From positions 1 to 14,694 of the forward strand of contig JAFXOO010000407.1 of NCBI GenBank assembly GCA_017528675.1: a DNA stretch of 14,694 nucleotides, written 5' to 3'. The translations under genes were made by a program, and so were the position numbers. Shown here piece by piece: positions 1-7,203 of this stretch. How positions within the stretch are numbered: the stretch's first letter is position 1; every line of letters starts with the position of its first letter. The notes beneath the pieces were generated by a model. The model saw only the letters and a list, made by a program, of their open reading frames with translations. It did no database searches and was not told the DNA's origin. This DNA comes from Oscillospiraceae bacterium (GTDB taxonomy: Bacteria; Bacillota; Clostridia; Oscillospirales; Ruminococcaceae).

Positions 1-1041
1 GGCGGGGTCATCGGTGATGACGGTCAGGCTGGCATCGAGATCGGACAGGAAACCTCCATGGGTCAGGCCTACGCTGAGCTTCAGCAGTATATCAAGGATC
101 ATGCACAGATCGGTGTCCTGCTGACGGTCAATTCCAAGAATGACTATGAAAATGCAATTTCCGGTCTGGAGCATCCGGACGGCATTTTAAAGCCTGGTGA
201 CTTCACCCTCATCAAGGCAAACTGGGAGCCGAAGTCCCAGAACCTGCTTGATTCTGCCAATGAGCTGAATCTGCTGCCGGAGAGCTTTGTCTTTGTGGAT
301 GACAACCCTGCCGAGCGTGCAATTGTCAGTGCACAGCTCCCGGATACGCCCGTTGTGGCATTTGATTCCGTGGAGGAATGCATCCTGGCAATTGACCGCA
401 GCGGCTACTTTGAGGTAACGAATCTGTCCGGCGATGATGCCAAGCGCAGCGAGATGTATAAGGCGAATGCGCAGCGGCAGGCTGCGTCGCAGCAGTTCGC
501 CAACTACAAGGACTTCCTGCTGAGCCTCAACATGATTGCGGAGATCCGGGATTTTGACGAGATTCACCTCCCCCGTATCACCCAGCTCACCAACAAGAGC
601 AACCAATTCAACGTGACCACCAAGCGTTACACGCAGACCGAGATGGAGCAGGTCGCAGCAAGTGCTGACCACATCCGGCTGTATGGGCGGCTTGAGGATA
701 AATTTGGTGACAACGGCATTGTGTCCGTGGTCATCGGCCGGAAAGAGCAGACCCAGCTTCATATGGAGCTGTGGCTGATGAGCTGTCGTGTGCTCAAGCG
801 GGATATGGAGCTTGCCATGCTTGACGAGCTTGTCAAGGCTGCTGCTGCACAGGGCATCACTGAGATCATCGGCTACTATTACCCCACCGCCAAGAACGCT
901 ATGGTCAAGGAGCTGTATGGCACCTTCGGATTTGAGAAGATTTCGGAGGATGCGGACGGCAATAGCGTCTGGAAGCTGGCAACTGCGGACTATACACCGC
1001 AGAACCACGTCATCAAAATCAAGGAGGAGAGTACAGTATGA
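1..1041 (+). CDS. FkbH-like HAD-IIIC phosphatase/acyltransferase-like protein, 5' partial
   Basis: The reading frame is open from base 1, so the true start lies upstream and 346 residues are visible. The fragment opens with GGVIGDDG, which in FkbH proteins follows the catalytic DxDxT loop; that loop is therefore outside the window. Still visible are the HAD SKND segment (visible residues 45-48), the ANWEPK lysine (about 78) and the DDNPAER acidic motif (100-106). A GNAT-like C-terminal domain follows (about 185-315), with LTNKSNQFN, GDNGIVSVV, WLMSCRVL and PTAKNA. FkbH proteins move a glyceryl group from 1,3-bisphosphoglycerate to an acyl carrier protein and remove its phosphate. The carrier-protein gene overlaps the stop codon by ATGA, so the two are translationally coupled. 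The acyl group carried here is not known; family assignment is firm, substrate is inference. Confidence 0.9.
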   Translation, partial: GGVIGDDGQAGIEIGQETSMGQAYAELQQYIKDHAQIGVLLTVNSKNDYENAISGLEHPDGILKPGDFTLIKANWEPKSQNLLDSANELNLLPESFVFVDDNPAERAIVSAQLPDTPVVAFDSVEECILAIDRSGYFEVTNLSGDDAKRSEMYKANAQRQAASQQFANYKDFLLSLNMIAEIRDFDEIHLPRITQLTNKSNQFNVTTKRYTQTEMEQVAASADHIRLYGRLEDKFGDNGIVSVVIGRKEQTQLHMELWLMSCRVLKRDMELAMLDELVKAAAAQGITEIIGYYYPTAKNAMVKELYGTFGFEKISEDADGNSVWKLATADYTPQNHVIKIKEESTV

Positions 1042-1283
1042 ACAAGGATCAGGTAATGGCAAGACTCACAAAGGTGTTCCGTGACGTATTCGATGATGAT
1101 TCCATCGTGCTGAACGACAACACATCCGCAAAGGACATCGAGGACTGGGACAGTCTGGAGCACATCAATCTTATCGCCGCTGTGGAGAAGGAATTCAGGA
1201 TGCGCTTCCAGATGAAGGAAGTATCCGGCATGAAGAATGTCGGTGAGATGGCGTCTATCGTGGCTGAGAGAGCCAAGAAGTAA
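1038..1283 (+). CDS. Acyl carrier protein (FkbH partner)
   Basis: An 81-residue acidic protein with the carrier-protein signature DSLEHI. Ser39 of that motif is the expected phosphopantetheine attachment site. The start overlaps the stop of the FkbH-like gene (ATGA at 1038-1041), and AAGGAGGAG at 1021-1029 inside the upstream gene is its ribosome binding site. Coupling to FkbH rather than to fab genes suggests a dedicated carrier, by family precedent a glyceryl- or hydroxyacyl-carrier used by a downstream acyltransferase, not the fatty-acid ACP. The hypothesis that it feeds an MBOAT O-acyltransferase encoded upstream cannot be tested in this window. A strong terminator lies 22 bases after the stop, so this is the last gene of its operon. 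Confidence 0.93.
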   Translation: MNKDQVMARLTKVFRDVFDDDSIVLNDNTSAKDIEDWDSLEHINLIAAVEKEFRMRFQMKEVSGMKNVGEMASIVAERAKK

Positions 1284-1305
1284 TCCCCCGCAGGTGCCAA
1301 AAATG

Positions 1306-1337
1306 AACCCCCTTGATCGCAGGATCAAGGGGGTTTT
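1306..1337 (+). terminator. Intrinsic terminator after the ACP gene
   Basis: A perfect 13-bp stem (arms 1306-1318 and 1323-1335) with the 4-base loop GCAG runs into TTTT. The lower stem is A/T and the middle is five C:G pairs. On the minus strand the same hairpin is followed by CATTTTT, so it may also stop transcripts coming from the convergent membrane-protein gene that ends at 1459. Confidence 0.92.
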
Positions 1338-1458
1338 ACTGTTCACATCCGCCGCGGAGCAGCGTATAGGAACAGGCGTTGATGGAAGTGAGCTATCTGT
1401 GCGGCTGTCCGGCCGGCCGTGGATGCCTATCGGCAGCTATCCCGGCAGGGCTTTGCAT

Positions 1459-2211
1459 TCAATCCGCAACATGTGTCAGTATCAGATCACCAATGGTCTT
1501 GTACATCGTTGCCTCATCTTCATAGGTCGCTGAGAGCGTGCCGCTGTTTGCTTTGAGCGTGGTGCTGACATCCACATAGTACAGCCCTTTTTCATCCGCC
1601 ATCGCAAACAGCGCCGCATTCCAGGTGTCGATGCGCTGGTTCTCCTCCGGGTCTGTGGAAGGTGTCGCAGTCAGAATATAAATCGGCGTTGTGGCCATCT
1701 GGTCGATGAGATTGTTGACGAGATCCCCCATCGCCGCAGCCCCCTTCTCCAGGTCGGACGGGCATTGATACCAGATGTAAACCGCCTTCGGGGAGGCACC
1801 CCGCAGACTCCGGCCAATGCTGCGCATACGGGATTCTGCCATGCCAACAATGGCATCGGTATACACAAAACCTGAAGTAGTCTTGTAATAATTGGTGAAT
1901 ATGGAAAAATCACCGATAAATGCGCATTTTTCAATACGGCTATCATCTGCCCGCTCCGAAGAAGGGACAGGATTCGTCACCTTACGGGCAGTCCTGCCCT
2001 TGCCATTGCCGTCACCGTCTTTCTCCTCCAGCCCGGCGACAATCTCCTTTTCCCAGTAATCCTCCTGCGAGAGCGCCGAGGACATATATAATACAAAACA
2101 TGCCAAAAAGCACAAAAGCGTTATGATAATGATGACCCAGCCGTTAAAGCGGAGCACCGGCGATGCGCTTTTTGCCTCAACCTTTCCGTGCCTTCTCTTG
2201 TTCGATGCCAT
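1459..2211 (-). CDS. Single-pass membrane protein with degenerate SGNH-hydrolase-like domain
   Basis: A 250-residue protein. I place the start at 2211 (MASNKRRHGK) because AGGAGG lies 8 bases upstream of it; an in-frame start 22 codons earlier has no such site. A basic N-terminus precedes one membrane helix (residues about 24-42), then a polar charged linker (about 50-92) and an outer domain. The outer domain follows the SGNH/GDSL plan: FIGDFS (98-103) where active enzymes have GDS, an alpha/beta middle with TPIYILTATPS (175-185), N198, and YYVDVSTTL (211-219). The nucleophile position reads Phe (GDF) and no DxxH triad block is seen; EDEATMY (231-237) is in its place. It may bind or present a substrate rather than hydrolyse it, or use shifted residues. 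It converges on the FkbH/ACP operon, and such pairs occur in polymer O-acylation loci, but the link is inference. Confidence 0.72.
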   Translation of the reverse strand: MASNKRRHGKVEAKSASPVLRFNGWVIIIITLLCFLACFVLYMSSALSQEDYWEKEIVAGLEEKDGDGNGKGRTARKVTNPVPSSERADDSRIEKCAFIGDFSIFTNYYKTTSGFVYTDAIVGMAESRMRSIGRSLRGASPKAVYIWYQCPSDLEKGAAAMGDLVNNLIDQMATTPIYILTATPSTDPEENQRIDTWNAALFAMADEKGLYYVDVSTTLKANSGTLSATYEDEATMYKTIGDLILTHVAD

Positions 2212-2265
2212 ATTCGTTGCCTCCTGTAATATGTCTGTCTCTGTCAGGGAGTTCCCTTTGCTTCT

Positions 2266-2294
2266 ATTATACCCCAACGATATGTTTTTTGCAA
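2266..2294 (-). promoter_or_regulatory. Promoter of the SGNH-like membrane protein gene
   Basis: Read on the minus strand: TTGCAA (2294-2289), 17-bp spacer, TATAAT (2271-2266). The expected start is near 2259, about 48 bases before the chosen ATG. It is back to back with the asnB promoter, which uses the same TTGCAA -35 box. Confidence 0.85.
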
Positions 2295-2334
2295 GTGCTT
2301 TTCAGAATTATTTCATAATTTTTCAGAAAAAATC

Positions 2335-2363
2335 TTGCAATCCGCCGGCTTCTATAGTATAAT
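2335..2363 (+). promoter_or_regulatory. Promoter of asnB
   Basis: TTGCAA (2335-2340), 17-bp spacer, TATAAT (2358-2363). Transcription should begin near 2370, giving a leader of about 100 bases before the asnB ATG. The leader can form small hairpins, for example GAACTC against GAGTTC around 2420-2448, but I see no T-box or known riboswitch signature. Confidence 0.85.
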
Positions 2364-2473
2364 AAGAATAACAGGCCGATCCAGAGAGCCTGGTTATGTA
2401 GGGCAGAACTGAATAGATAGAACTCCGGATGCTTGCTTCTGAGAGTTCCTTAGACTGAGGAGGATGTTCTGTT

Positions 2474-4357
2474 ATGTGTGGTTTTGTAGGATTTACGAAC
2501 AATATTGACAATGCGGATGCTGTGATCGGAGAGATGATGGATACCATCCGGCATCGTGGCCCGGATGCCGGCGGCAAATATGTGGATGAGGATATTGTCC
2601 TCGGACACCGGCGGCTTTCGATCATTGATGTCTCTGAACAGGGCAACCAGCCGTTGTTCAGCGAGGACGGCAAGCTTGTGCTTGTGTTCAACGGCGAGAT
2701 CTATAATTACAGGGAGCTGCGGGCGGAGCTGACCGAAAAGGGCTACCGCTTTGCCACAAGCACGGATTCTGAGGTGCTGATCTATGGCTACCGGGAATAC
2801 GGCACGAATCTGCTTGAAAAGCTGCGGGGCATGTTTGCCTTTGTCATCTGGGACAAGGAGACAAGAACGCTGTTCGGTGCAAGAGATTTCTTCGGCATCA
2901 AGCCGCTCTACTATACGCAGATGAACGGAACTTTACTTTTCGGCTCCGAAATCAAGGCGTTTTTAAAGCATCCGTCATTTGAAAAGGAACTCAACACGGC
3001 GGCGCTGGAGGAATACCTCACCTTCCAGTATTCTGCGATGGACGAAACCTTCTTCAAGGGTGTCTATAAGCTCCAGCCTGCGCATTATTTTCTCTATCAG
3101 AACGGTGAAATGACCATCCGCCGCTACTGGGATGTGCATTTCCAGGCAGATGAAGCGCCCACGCTTGATGACTGGGTACAGGAGATATCTGAAGTATTCC
3201 ACGATTCCGTCAAGGCGCACAAAATTGCGGATGTGGAGGTCGGGTCGTTCCTGTCCTCCGGCGTGGATTCAAGCTATGTCGCTGCCATAGCCGATGTGGA
3301 CAAAACCTTCACGGTCGGCTTCGGCAAGGATGAGAAATACAACGAGATCGGCTGGGCGAAGAACTTCTCCAAGGCGATTGGCAAGCAGAATTACTCCAAG
3401 GTCATTGAACCGGAGGAGTACTGGGGTGAGCTGCGCCATATCCAGTACCAGATGGATGAGCCGCTCGCAGATCCGGCAGCGATTGCGCTGTATTTTGTCT
3501 GCGGTCTGGCGGCAGAGCAGCTCAAGGTCGTGCTCTCCGGCGAGGGCGCTGATGAGATTTTCGGCGGGTATAATGTCTATTCCGAGCCAAATGCGACCGC
3601 CTATGACCGTCTGCCCCGTGTCATCAAACGTACAGTCGGAAAAGCGGCATCACACCTCCCGGCAAAGCGTGGCGTGAATTTCTTCGTCCGCAAGGGGCGG
3701 GATCTGGAGGAGCGCTTCATCGGCAATGCCTACATGTTCTCCCCTGCTGAGCGCAAGGCGCTGCTGGCGATCGAGACGGATGCACCCGACCCCCAGAAGC
3801 TCACGGCACACTACTACAAACGTGTCGAAGCGCTCGATGATGTAACGAAAATGCAATACCTCGACCTGCACATGTGGATGGCGGGCGATATCCTGCTGAA
3901 GGCGGACAAGATGAGCATGGCGCATTCCCTTGAGCTGCGTGTCCCCTTCCTTGACAGGAAGGTCATGCAGGTCGCAGAGCGTATCCCTGCAAAATACCGT
4001 GTGACACGCAAGGCCACAACCGACAGCCATACCCCCTATGTCACCAAGTACGCCATGCGCCTCGCCGCAAGGCAGGACACACCGGCGGAAACCGCCGGCA
4101 CTGCCGCCAAGAAGAAGCTCGGCTTCCCGGTACCGATCCGGGTATGGCTGAAAGAGGAGCAGTACTACAACATCGTCCGCAAGCGCTTTGAGAGTGAAGC
4201 CGGACGGCACTTCTTTCACACGGAGCAGCTTGTGAAGCTGCTCGATGACCACCGTGACGGCAAGGCTGACAACAGCCGCAAGATCTGGACGGTGTTCATG
4301 TTCCTCGTGTGGTACGGGGTGTATTTTGAAAATGAACCGATTGCTTCCGGCATCTGA
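2474..4357 (+). CDS. asnB: Asparagine synthase (glutamine-hydrolysing)
   Basis: A 627-residue class II amidotransferase, the usual length for bacterial AsnB. It makes asparagine and glutamate from aspartate, glutamine and ATP in the cytoplasm. Cys2 (after Met removal, the N-terminal nucleophile of MCGFVGF) starts the glutaminase domain, with the substrate-site stretch HRRLSIID (45-52), NGE (74-76) and D98. The synthetase domain has the ATP pyrophosphatase loop SSGVDSS (261-267) and LSGEGADEIFGGY (354-366). The P-loop reads SSG rather than the more common SGG; I treat this as subfamily variation, not damage. GAGGAGG at 2457-2463 fixes the start. The next gene begins 23 bases after the stop with no terminator between, so it probably shares a transcript with the HD protein and the ATCase. 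Confidence 0.96.
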   Translation: MCGFVGFTNNIDNADAVIGEMMDTIRHRGPDAGGKYVDEDIVLGHRRLSIIDVSEQGNQPLFSEDGKLVLVFNGEIYNYRELRAELTEKGYRFATSTDSEVLIYGYREYGTNLLEKLRGMFAFVIWDKETRTLFGARDFFGIKPLYYTQMNGTLLFGSEIKAFLKHPSFEKELNTAALEEYLTFQYSAMDETFFKGVYKLQPAHYFLYQNGEMTIRRYWDVHFQADEAPTLDDWVQEISEVFHDSVKAHKIADVEVGSFLSSGVDSSYVAAIADVDKTFTVGFGKDEKYNEIGWAKNFSKAIGKQNYSKVIEPEEYWGELRHIQYQMDEPLADPAAIALYFVCGLAAEQLKVVLSGEGADEIFGGYNVYSEPNATAYDRLPRVIKRTVGKAASHLPAKRGVNFFVRKGRDLEERFIGNAYMFSPAERKALLAIETDAPDPQKLTAHYYKRVEALDDVTKMQYLDLHMWMAGDILLKADKMSMAHSLELRVPFLDRKVMQVAERIPAKYRVTRKATTDSHTPYVTKYAMRLAARQDTPAETAGTAAKKKLGFPVPIRVWLKEEQYYNIVRKRFESEAGRHFFHTEQLVKLLDDHRDGKADNSRKIWTVFMFLVWYGVYFENEPIASGI

Positions 4358-4380
4358 GCCGAAGCAGAAAGGAAAAGCCT

Positions 4381-5049
4381 ATGGCAAGCCGTGTAACTTA
4401 TAAATATATCAAGGAAAATTCCGATATCATGGAATATATCCGCCGTGCGGATGAGGCGCTCGAAGCGATGGGCTATACCGAGCACTCCTTTGCACACGTC
4501 GAAAAAGTCGCCCATACCGCCGCTATGATTCTCACAGAGCTGGGATACGATGAGCGGACGGTAGAGCTTGCCAGAATCGCAGGCATGATGCATGACATCG
4601 GCAATGTCATCAACCGGGTCGATCATGCACAGAGCGGCGCTGTTATGGCGTTCCGGCTGCTTGACAATATGAATATGCCGGCTGCTGAGATCTGCTCGAT
4701 CATCTCTGCCATCGGCAACCATGACGAGGGTACGGCAATGCCGCTCAACCCGATCTCTGCTGCGCTCATCATTGCAGACAAGACCGATGTCCGCCGCAGC
4801 CGTGTGCGCAATCATGACCCGATGACGTTCGATATCCACGACAGGGTCAACTATGCCGTGGAGCATGCAGGGCTGCGCTTCAATGATGACAAGAGCTCCC
4901 TGATTCTGGAGCTGTCCATTGATGCGGAAATTTCCAGCGTCCTGGAATATTTTGAAATCTTCCTGCAAAGAATGCTGCTCTGCCAGAAATCCGCACAGTT
5001 TCTGGGACTGAAATTTGAGATGCTCGTCAATGGTGCCAAGGTGCTGTAA
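4381..5049 (+). CDS. HD-domain phosphohydrolase of unknown substrate
   Basis: A 222-residue cytoplasmic protein with the metal-binding HD signature: H39 (HSFAHVEKVAH), H71-D72 in GMMHDIGNV, further histidines H82 and H114 (NHDEG), and D133 in ADKTD. These are the residues that hold one or two metals in HD enzymes, which cleave phosphate esters of nucleotides or cyclic nucleotides. I see no synthetase, RelA or GGDEF-related domain; residues beyond about 150 form a short alpha/beta tail I do not recognise. AAAGGAAAAG just ahead of the ATG is the likely ribosome binding site. Its place between asnB and the ATCase suggests a nucleotide-related task, but that is inference from context only. It is too short for full-length RelA/SpoT and lacks HD-GYP motifs. 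Confidence 0.85.
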   Translation: MASRVTYKYIKENSDIMEYIRRADEALEAMGYTEHSFAHVEKVAHTAAMILTELGYDERTVELARIAGMMHDIGNVINRVDHAQSGAVMAFRLLDNMNMPAAEICSIISAIGNHDEGTAMPLNPISAALIIADKTDVRRSRVRNHDPMTFDIHDRVNYAVEHAGLRFNDDKSSLILELSIDAEISSVLEYFEIFLQRMLLCQKSAQFLGLKFEMLVNGAKVL

Positions 5050-5121
5050 TTCACCTGCTGCGCCATTTACGGGGAATATCCCGCTGCAACGTCTAAAACG
5101 ATCAAACACGGAGGTAAAAGC

Positions 5122-6204
5122 ATGATTTCACGTTACACCCATCTGATCGACCTCAACGACCACCCTGTTTCATGGTGGAACGGACTGCTGTCACTCGCAC
5201 AGGAAATCCGCAATAATCCGGCGCTTTATGCCAATTCCTGCCGGGGCAGAATCATGGGTACACTGTTCTATGAGCCGTCCACCCGCACACAGATGTCCTT
5301 CCAGACCGCCATGCTGCGGCTTGGGGGAACGATCATCGGCTTTGATAATCCCCAGACTTCATCCGTTGCCAAGGGCGAGAATCTTAAAGATACCACCAAG
5401 ATCGTCAGCGGCTATTCAGATGTGCTTGTCATTCGTCATCCTACAGTCGGTGCAGCTAAAGCTGCCGCTCGCACGGCGGAATGTCCCGTCATCAATGCCG
5501 GCGACGGCGGCCACCTCCACCCTACCCAGACGCTGACAGATCTGCTGACGCTCAAATGCGAGAAGGGCACGCTCTCCGGCCTGACAATCGGCTTGTGCGG
5601 CGACCTGCTCAACGGCCGCACGGTACATTCCCTGTGCAAGGCCATGAGCTGCTACCCGGACAACCATTTTATCATGATCTCCACAAAGGAACTGAAGATG
5701 CCGTCCTACATCAAGGATATCATCCGGGCTCACGGCGGCACATTCGAGGAAACCCACAGCCTTGAGGATGCCATCCCGAAGCTCGACATGCTCTACATGA
5801 CCCGTATCCAGCGGGAACGGTTTGCCTCCATCGAGGAATATGAGGCACAGAAGGACACCTATATCCTCACCACTAAAAAGATGAAACTTGGAAAGCCCGA
5901 TATGATTGTGCTGCATCCCCTGCCCCGTGTGGACGAAATCGAGGTTGCCGTGGACGATGATCCCCGTGCATTGTACTTCAAGCAGGCAAAGTACGGCATG
6001 TATATCCGCATGGCACTCATCCTGACCATGCTCCAGAGCACGAAACAGACAGAACTGCTCACAGGTCAGCAATATCCCGGCATTTCCTGCAAGAATCCGA
6101 AGTGCATCACACAAGCAGAGCCCTATCTTCCGAAAAGCTTCACCGGCTCCGGTACGACGCTCACCTGCGAATACTGCGACGAGCGCCTGCTGCTTGAGCA
6201 CTGA
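5122..6204 (+). CDS. pyrB: Aspartate carbamoyltransferase catalytic chain fused to a PyrI-type zinc domain
   Basis: A 360-residue enzyme for the first committed step of pyrimidine synthesis: carbamoyl phosphate plus aspartate gives carbamoyl aspartate. Residues 1 to about 305 are a full catalytic chain: YEPSTRT (50-56, carbamoyl phosphate), SSVAKGE (80-86, the mobile loop with K84), HPTQTLTD (133-140), TRIQRERF (227-234) and HPLPR (265-269). A further 55 residues follow with C323-x4-C328 and C349-x2-C352. In spacing and wording (CKNPKCITQAEP) this matches the zinc-binding C-terminal domain of the separate PyrI regulatory chain. The roughly 100-residue nucleotide-binding half of PyrI is absent. 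The enzyme may therefore keep the zinc-domain contacts but lack classical CTP/ATP control. GGAGG at 5110-5114 fixes the start. It lies 72 bases after the HD gene with no obvious terminator between. Confidence 0.93.
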   Translation: MISRYTHLIDLNDHPVSWWNGLLSLAQEIRNNPALYANSCRGRIMGTLFYEPSTRTQMSFQTAMLRLGGTIIGFDNPQTSSVAKGENLKDTTKIVSGYSDVLVIRHPTVGAAKAAARTAECPVINAGDGGHLHPTQTLTDLLTLKCEKGTLSGLTIGLCGDLLNGRTVHSLCKAMSCYPDNHFIMISTKELKMPSYIKDIIRAHGGTFEETHSLEDAIPKLDMLYMTRIQRERFASIEEYEAQKDTYILTTKKMKLGKPDMIVLHPLPRVDEIEVAVDDDPRALYFKQAKYGMYIRMALILTMLQSTKQTELLTGQQYPGISCKNPKCITQAEPYLPKSFTGSGTTLTCEYCDERLLLEH

Positions 6205-6216
6205 CACGGTTCAATT

Positions 6217-6244
6217 ACCGGCTGCTTTACCGGATAGCAGCGGT
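6217..6244 (+). other. Hairpin between the ATCase and dockerin genes
   Basis: ACCG-CTGCT (6217-6226, with G6221 bulged) pairs with AGCAG-CGGT (6236-6244) around a 9-base loop. A run of seven T follows, but only after about 11 other bases, so it is not a standard intrinsic terminator. It could be a weak terminator of the asnB-HD-pyrB transcript or a 5' structure of the dockerin mRNA. I found no convincing promoter in this gap. Confidence 0.4.
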
Positions 6245-6282
6245 TGTTGATAGACATTTTTTTGAAAAGGAGAAGAAAAGTT

Positions 6283-7113
6283 ATGAACATCAGAAAACTC
6301 ACAGCAATGGCAGCCGCACTGGCAGTATCCGCATCCTGCCTGATCGCTCTCCCGGCAAGTGCCGAGGATGCCGTGATCACCGTGCCCTACACCGAGTCTG
6401 AGGGGTCTCTCGGTAAGGGTGACAACGGCGTATCCCTGCGCCGGAACATCTATAATGTCTGGGGCAATGAGATCGAGGATATTGATGAAAATACTGCTGT
6501 CAACGGCTATCTGACTGTCACCTTCGAGATCTCCGGAATCGGTTCTGACAGTGCGCTTGTCAACGAGGAGGATGGTACATCCGAGCCGCTGTATGCATTC
6601 CTCGGCGGTTCCATTGCCGGCAAATCCTATCACCAGGGTGAGTACAACAAGGGCGAAGTTCCTGAGGGACAGAGCGTCCTCATCAACGGCGACGGCGAGT
6701 ATTCCCTGACATGGGCGGATACCTACTCCTCCACCATCAACTGCCTGTACATCCAGACCAACATCAATTTCTATGCCTATGGCGAGAATGTGGAAGATGT
6801 ACCGGATACCACAGCCAACATCAAGGTGCTCTCCATCACGACTGCTCCGGGTCTTGGTGACGCCAATGCAGACAGCATCGTCAATGCCTCTGATGCAGCA
6901 CAGGTTCTGATCTCCGCTGCCAAGGTCGGCGCAGGCGGCGAGGCTTCTGTACCGAATGAGATCGGTGACATTAACGGCGATGAGGTTACAAATGCATCCG
7001 ATGCGGCACTGATTCTCCAGTATTCCGCAGCTCTCGGTGCAAATACCTTTGAGGGCTCAATCGTTGACTACATGAACAGGGACAAGGAAGAAGCAACCGA
7101 AGAAACTGCTTGA
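6283..7113 (+). CDS. Secreted type I dockerin protein with an unidentified N-terminal module
   Basis: A 276-residue exported protein. The start at 6283 (MNIRKLTAMA) is chosen because AAAAGGAG lies at 6264-6271 and a typical signal peptide follows, with likely cleavage after ALPASA (residue 27). Residues about 30-187 form a beta-strand-rich module with many Gly, Asp and aromatic residues (YNVWGNE, YSLTWAD, NCLYIQTNINFY). I do not recognise it; it has the look of a carbohydrate-binding or other beta-sandwich module. Residues 190-252 are a type I dockerin with two calcium loops, D193-x-N-x-D-x3-N-x2-D204 and D229-x-N-x-D-x3-N-x2-D240, both ending NASD. Dockerins plug proteins into cohesins of cellulosome-type scaffolds on the cell surface. 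An acidic tail closes the protein. No catalytic domain is evident, so a binding or structural role is likely. Confidence 0.88.
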   Translation: MNIRKLTAMAAALAVSASCLIALPASAEDAVITVPYTESEGSLGKGDNGVSLRRNIYNVWGNEIEDIDENTAVNGYLTVTFEISGIGSDSALVNEEDGTSEPLYAFLGGSIAGKSYHQGEYNKGEVPEGQSVLINGDGEYSLTWADTYSSTINCLYIQTNINFYAYGENVEDVPDTTANIKVLSITTAPGLGDANADSIVNASDAAQVLISAAKVGAGGEASVPNEIGDINGDEVTNASDAALILQYSAALGANTFEGSIVDYMNRDKEEATEETA

Positions 7114-7138
7114 CATTTTCCGCCTTCTATGCTATAAT
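7110..7138 (+). promoter_or_regulatory. Consensus promoter overlapping the dockerin stop codon
   Basis: TTGACA (7110-7115), 17-bp spacer, TATAAT (7133-7138): a perfect sigma-A match. The -35 box shares bases with the TGA stop of the dockerin gene. Transcription should start near 7145 and would serve the DUF6483-like gene and probably guaA. Confidence 0.9.
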
Positions 7139-7151
7139 GAAGGCAGAGGAC

Positions 7152-7184
7152 GAGCCGCCCTTGCGGGCGGCTCTGTCGTTTTTA
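7152..7184 (+). terminator. Intrinsic terminator just downstream of a promoter
   Basis: A perfect 9-bp GC-rich stem (7152-7160 with 7165-7173, loop TTGC) can be extended by GAC/GTC across a bulged T, and is followed by GTTTTT. It would end dockerin transcripts. It also lies only about 5-10 bases after the predicted start of the 7110-7138 promoter, so it may attenuate the next operon or act as a 5' protective hairpin. Confidence 0.8.
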
Positions 7185-7203
7185 CAATGCTGGAGGTGAA
7201 GTC

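Noticed and set aside
187..1062. Long minus-strand open frame opposite the FkbH-like gene
   Set aside because: It mirrors a gene with clear family motifs; its own translation has no recognisable pattern and no ribosome binding site.
2211..2277. 22-codon extension of the SGNH-like membrane protein
   Set aside because: The extended start overlaps the -10 box of the predicted promoter and has no ribosome binding site; the start at 2211 has AGGAGG.
2370..2473. T-box or riboswitch in the asnB leader
   Set aside because: Small hairpins are possible, but I found no T-box sequence, tRNA-pairing bulge or known aptamer core.
5416..6207. 263-codon minus-strand open frame opposite the ATCase gene
   Set aside because: Shadow of a gene with all catalytic motifs; no start signal.
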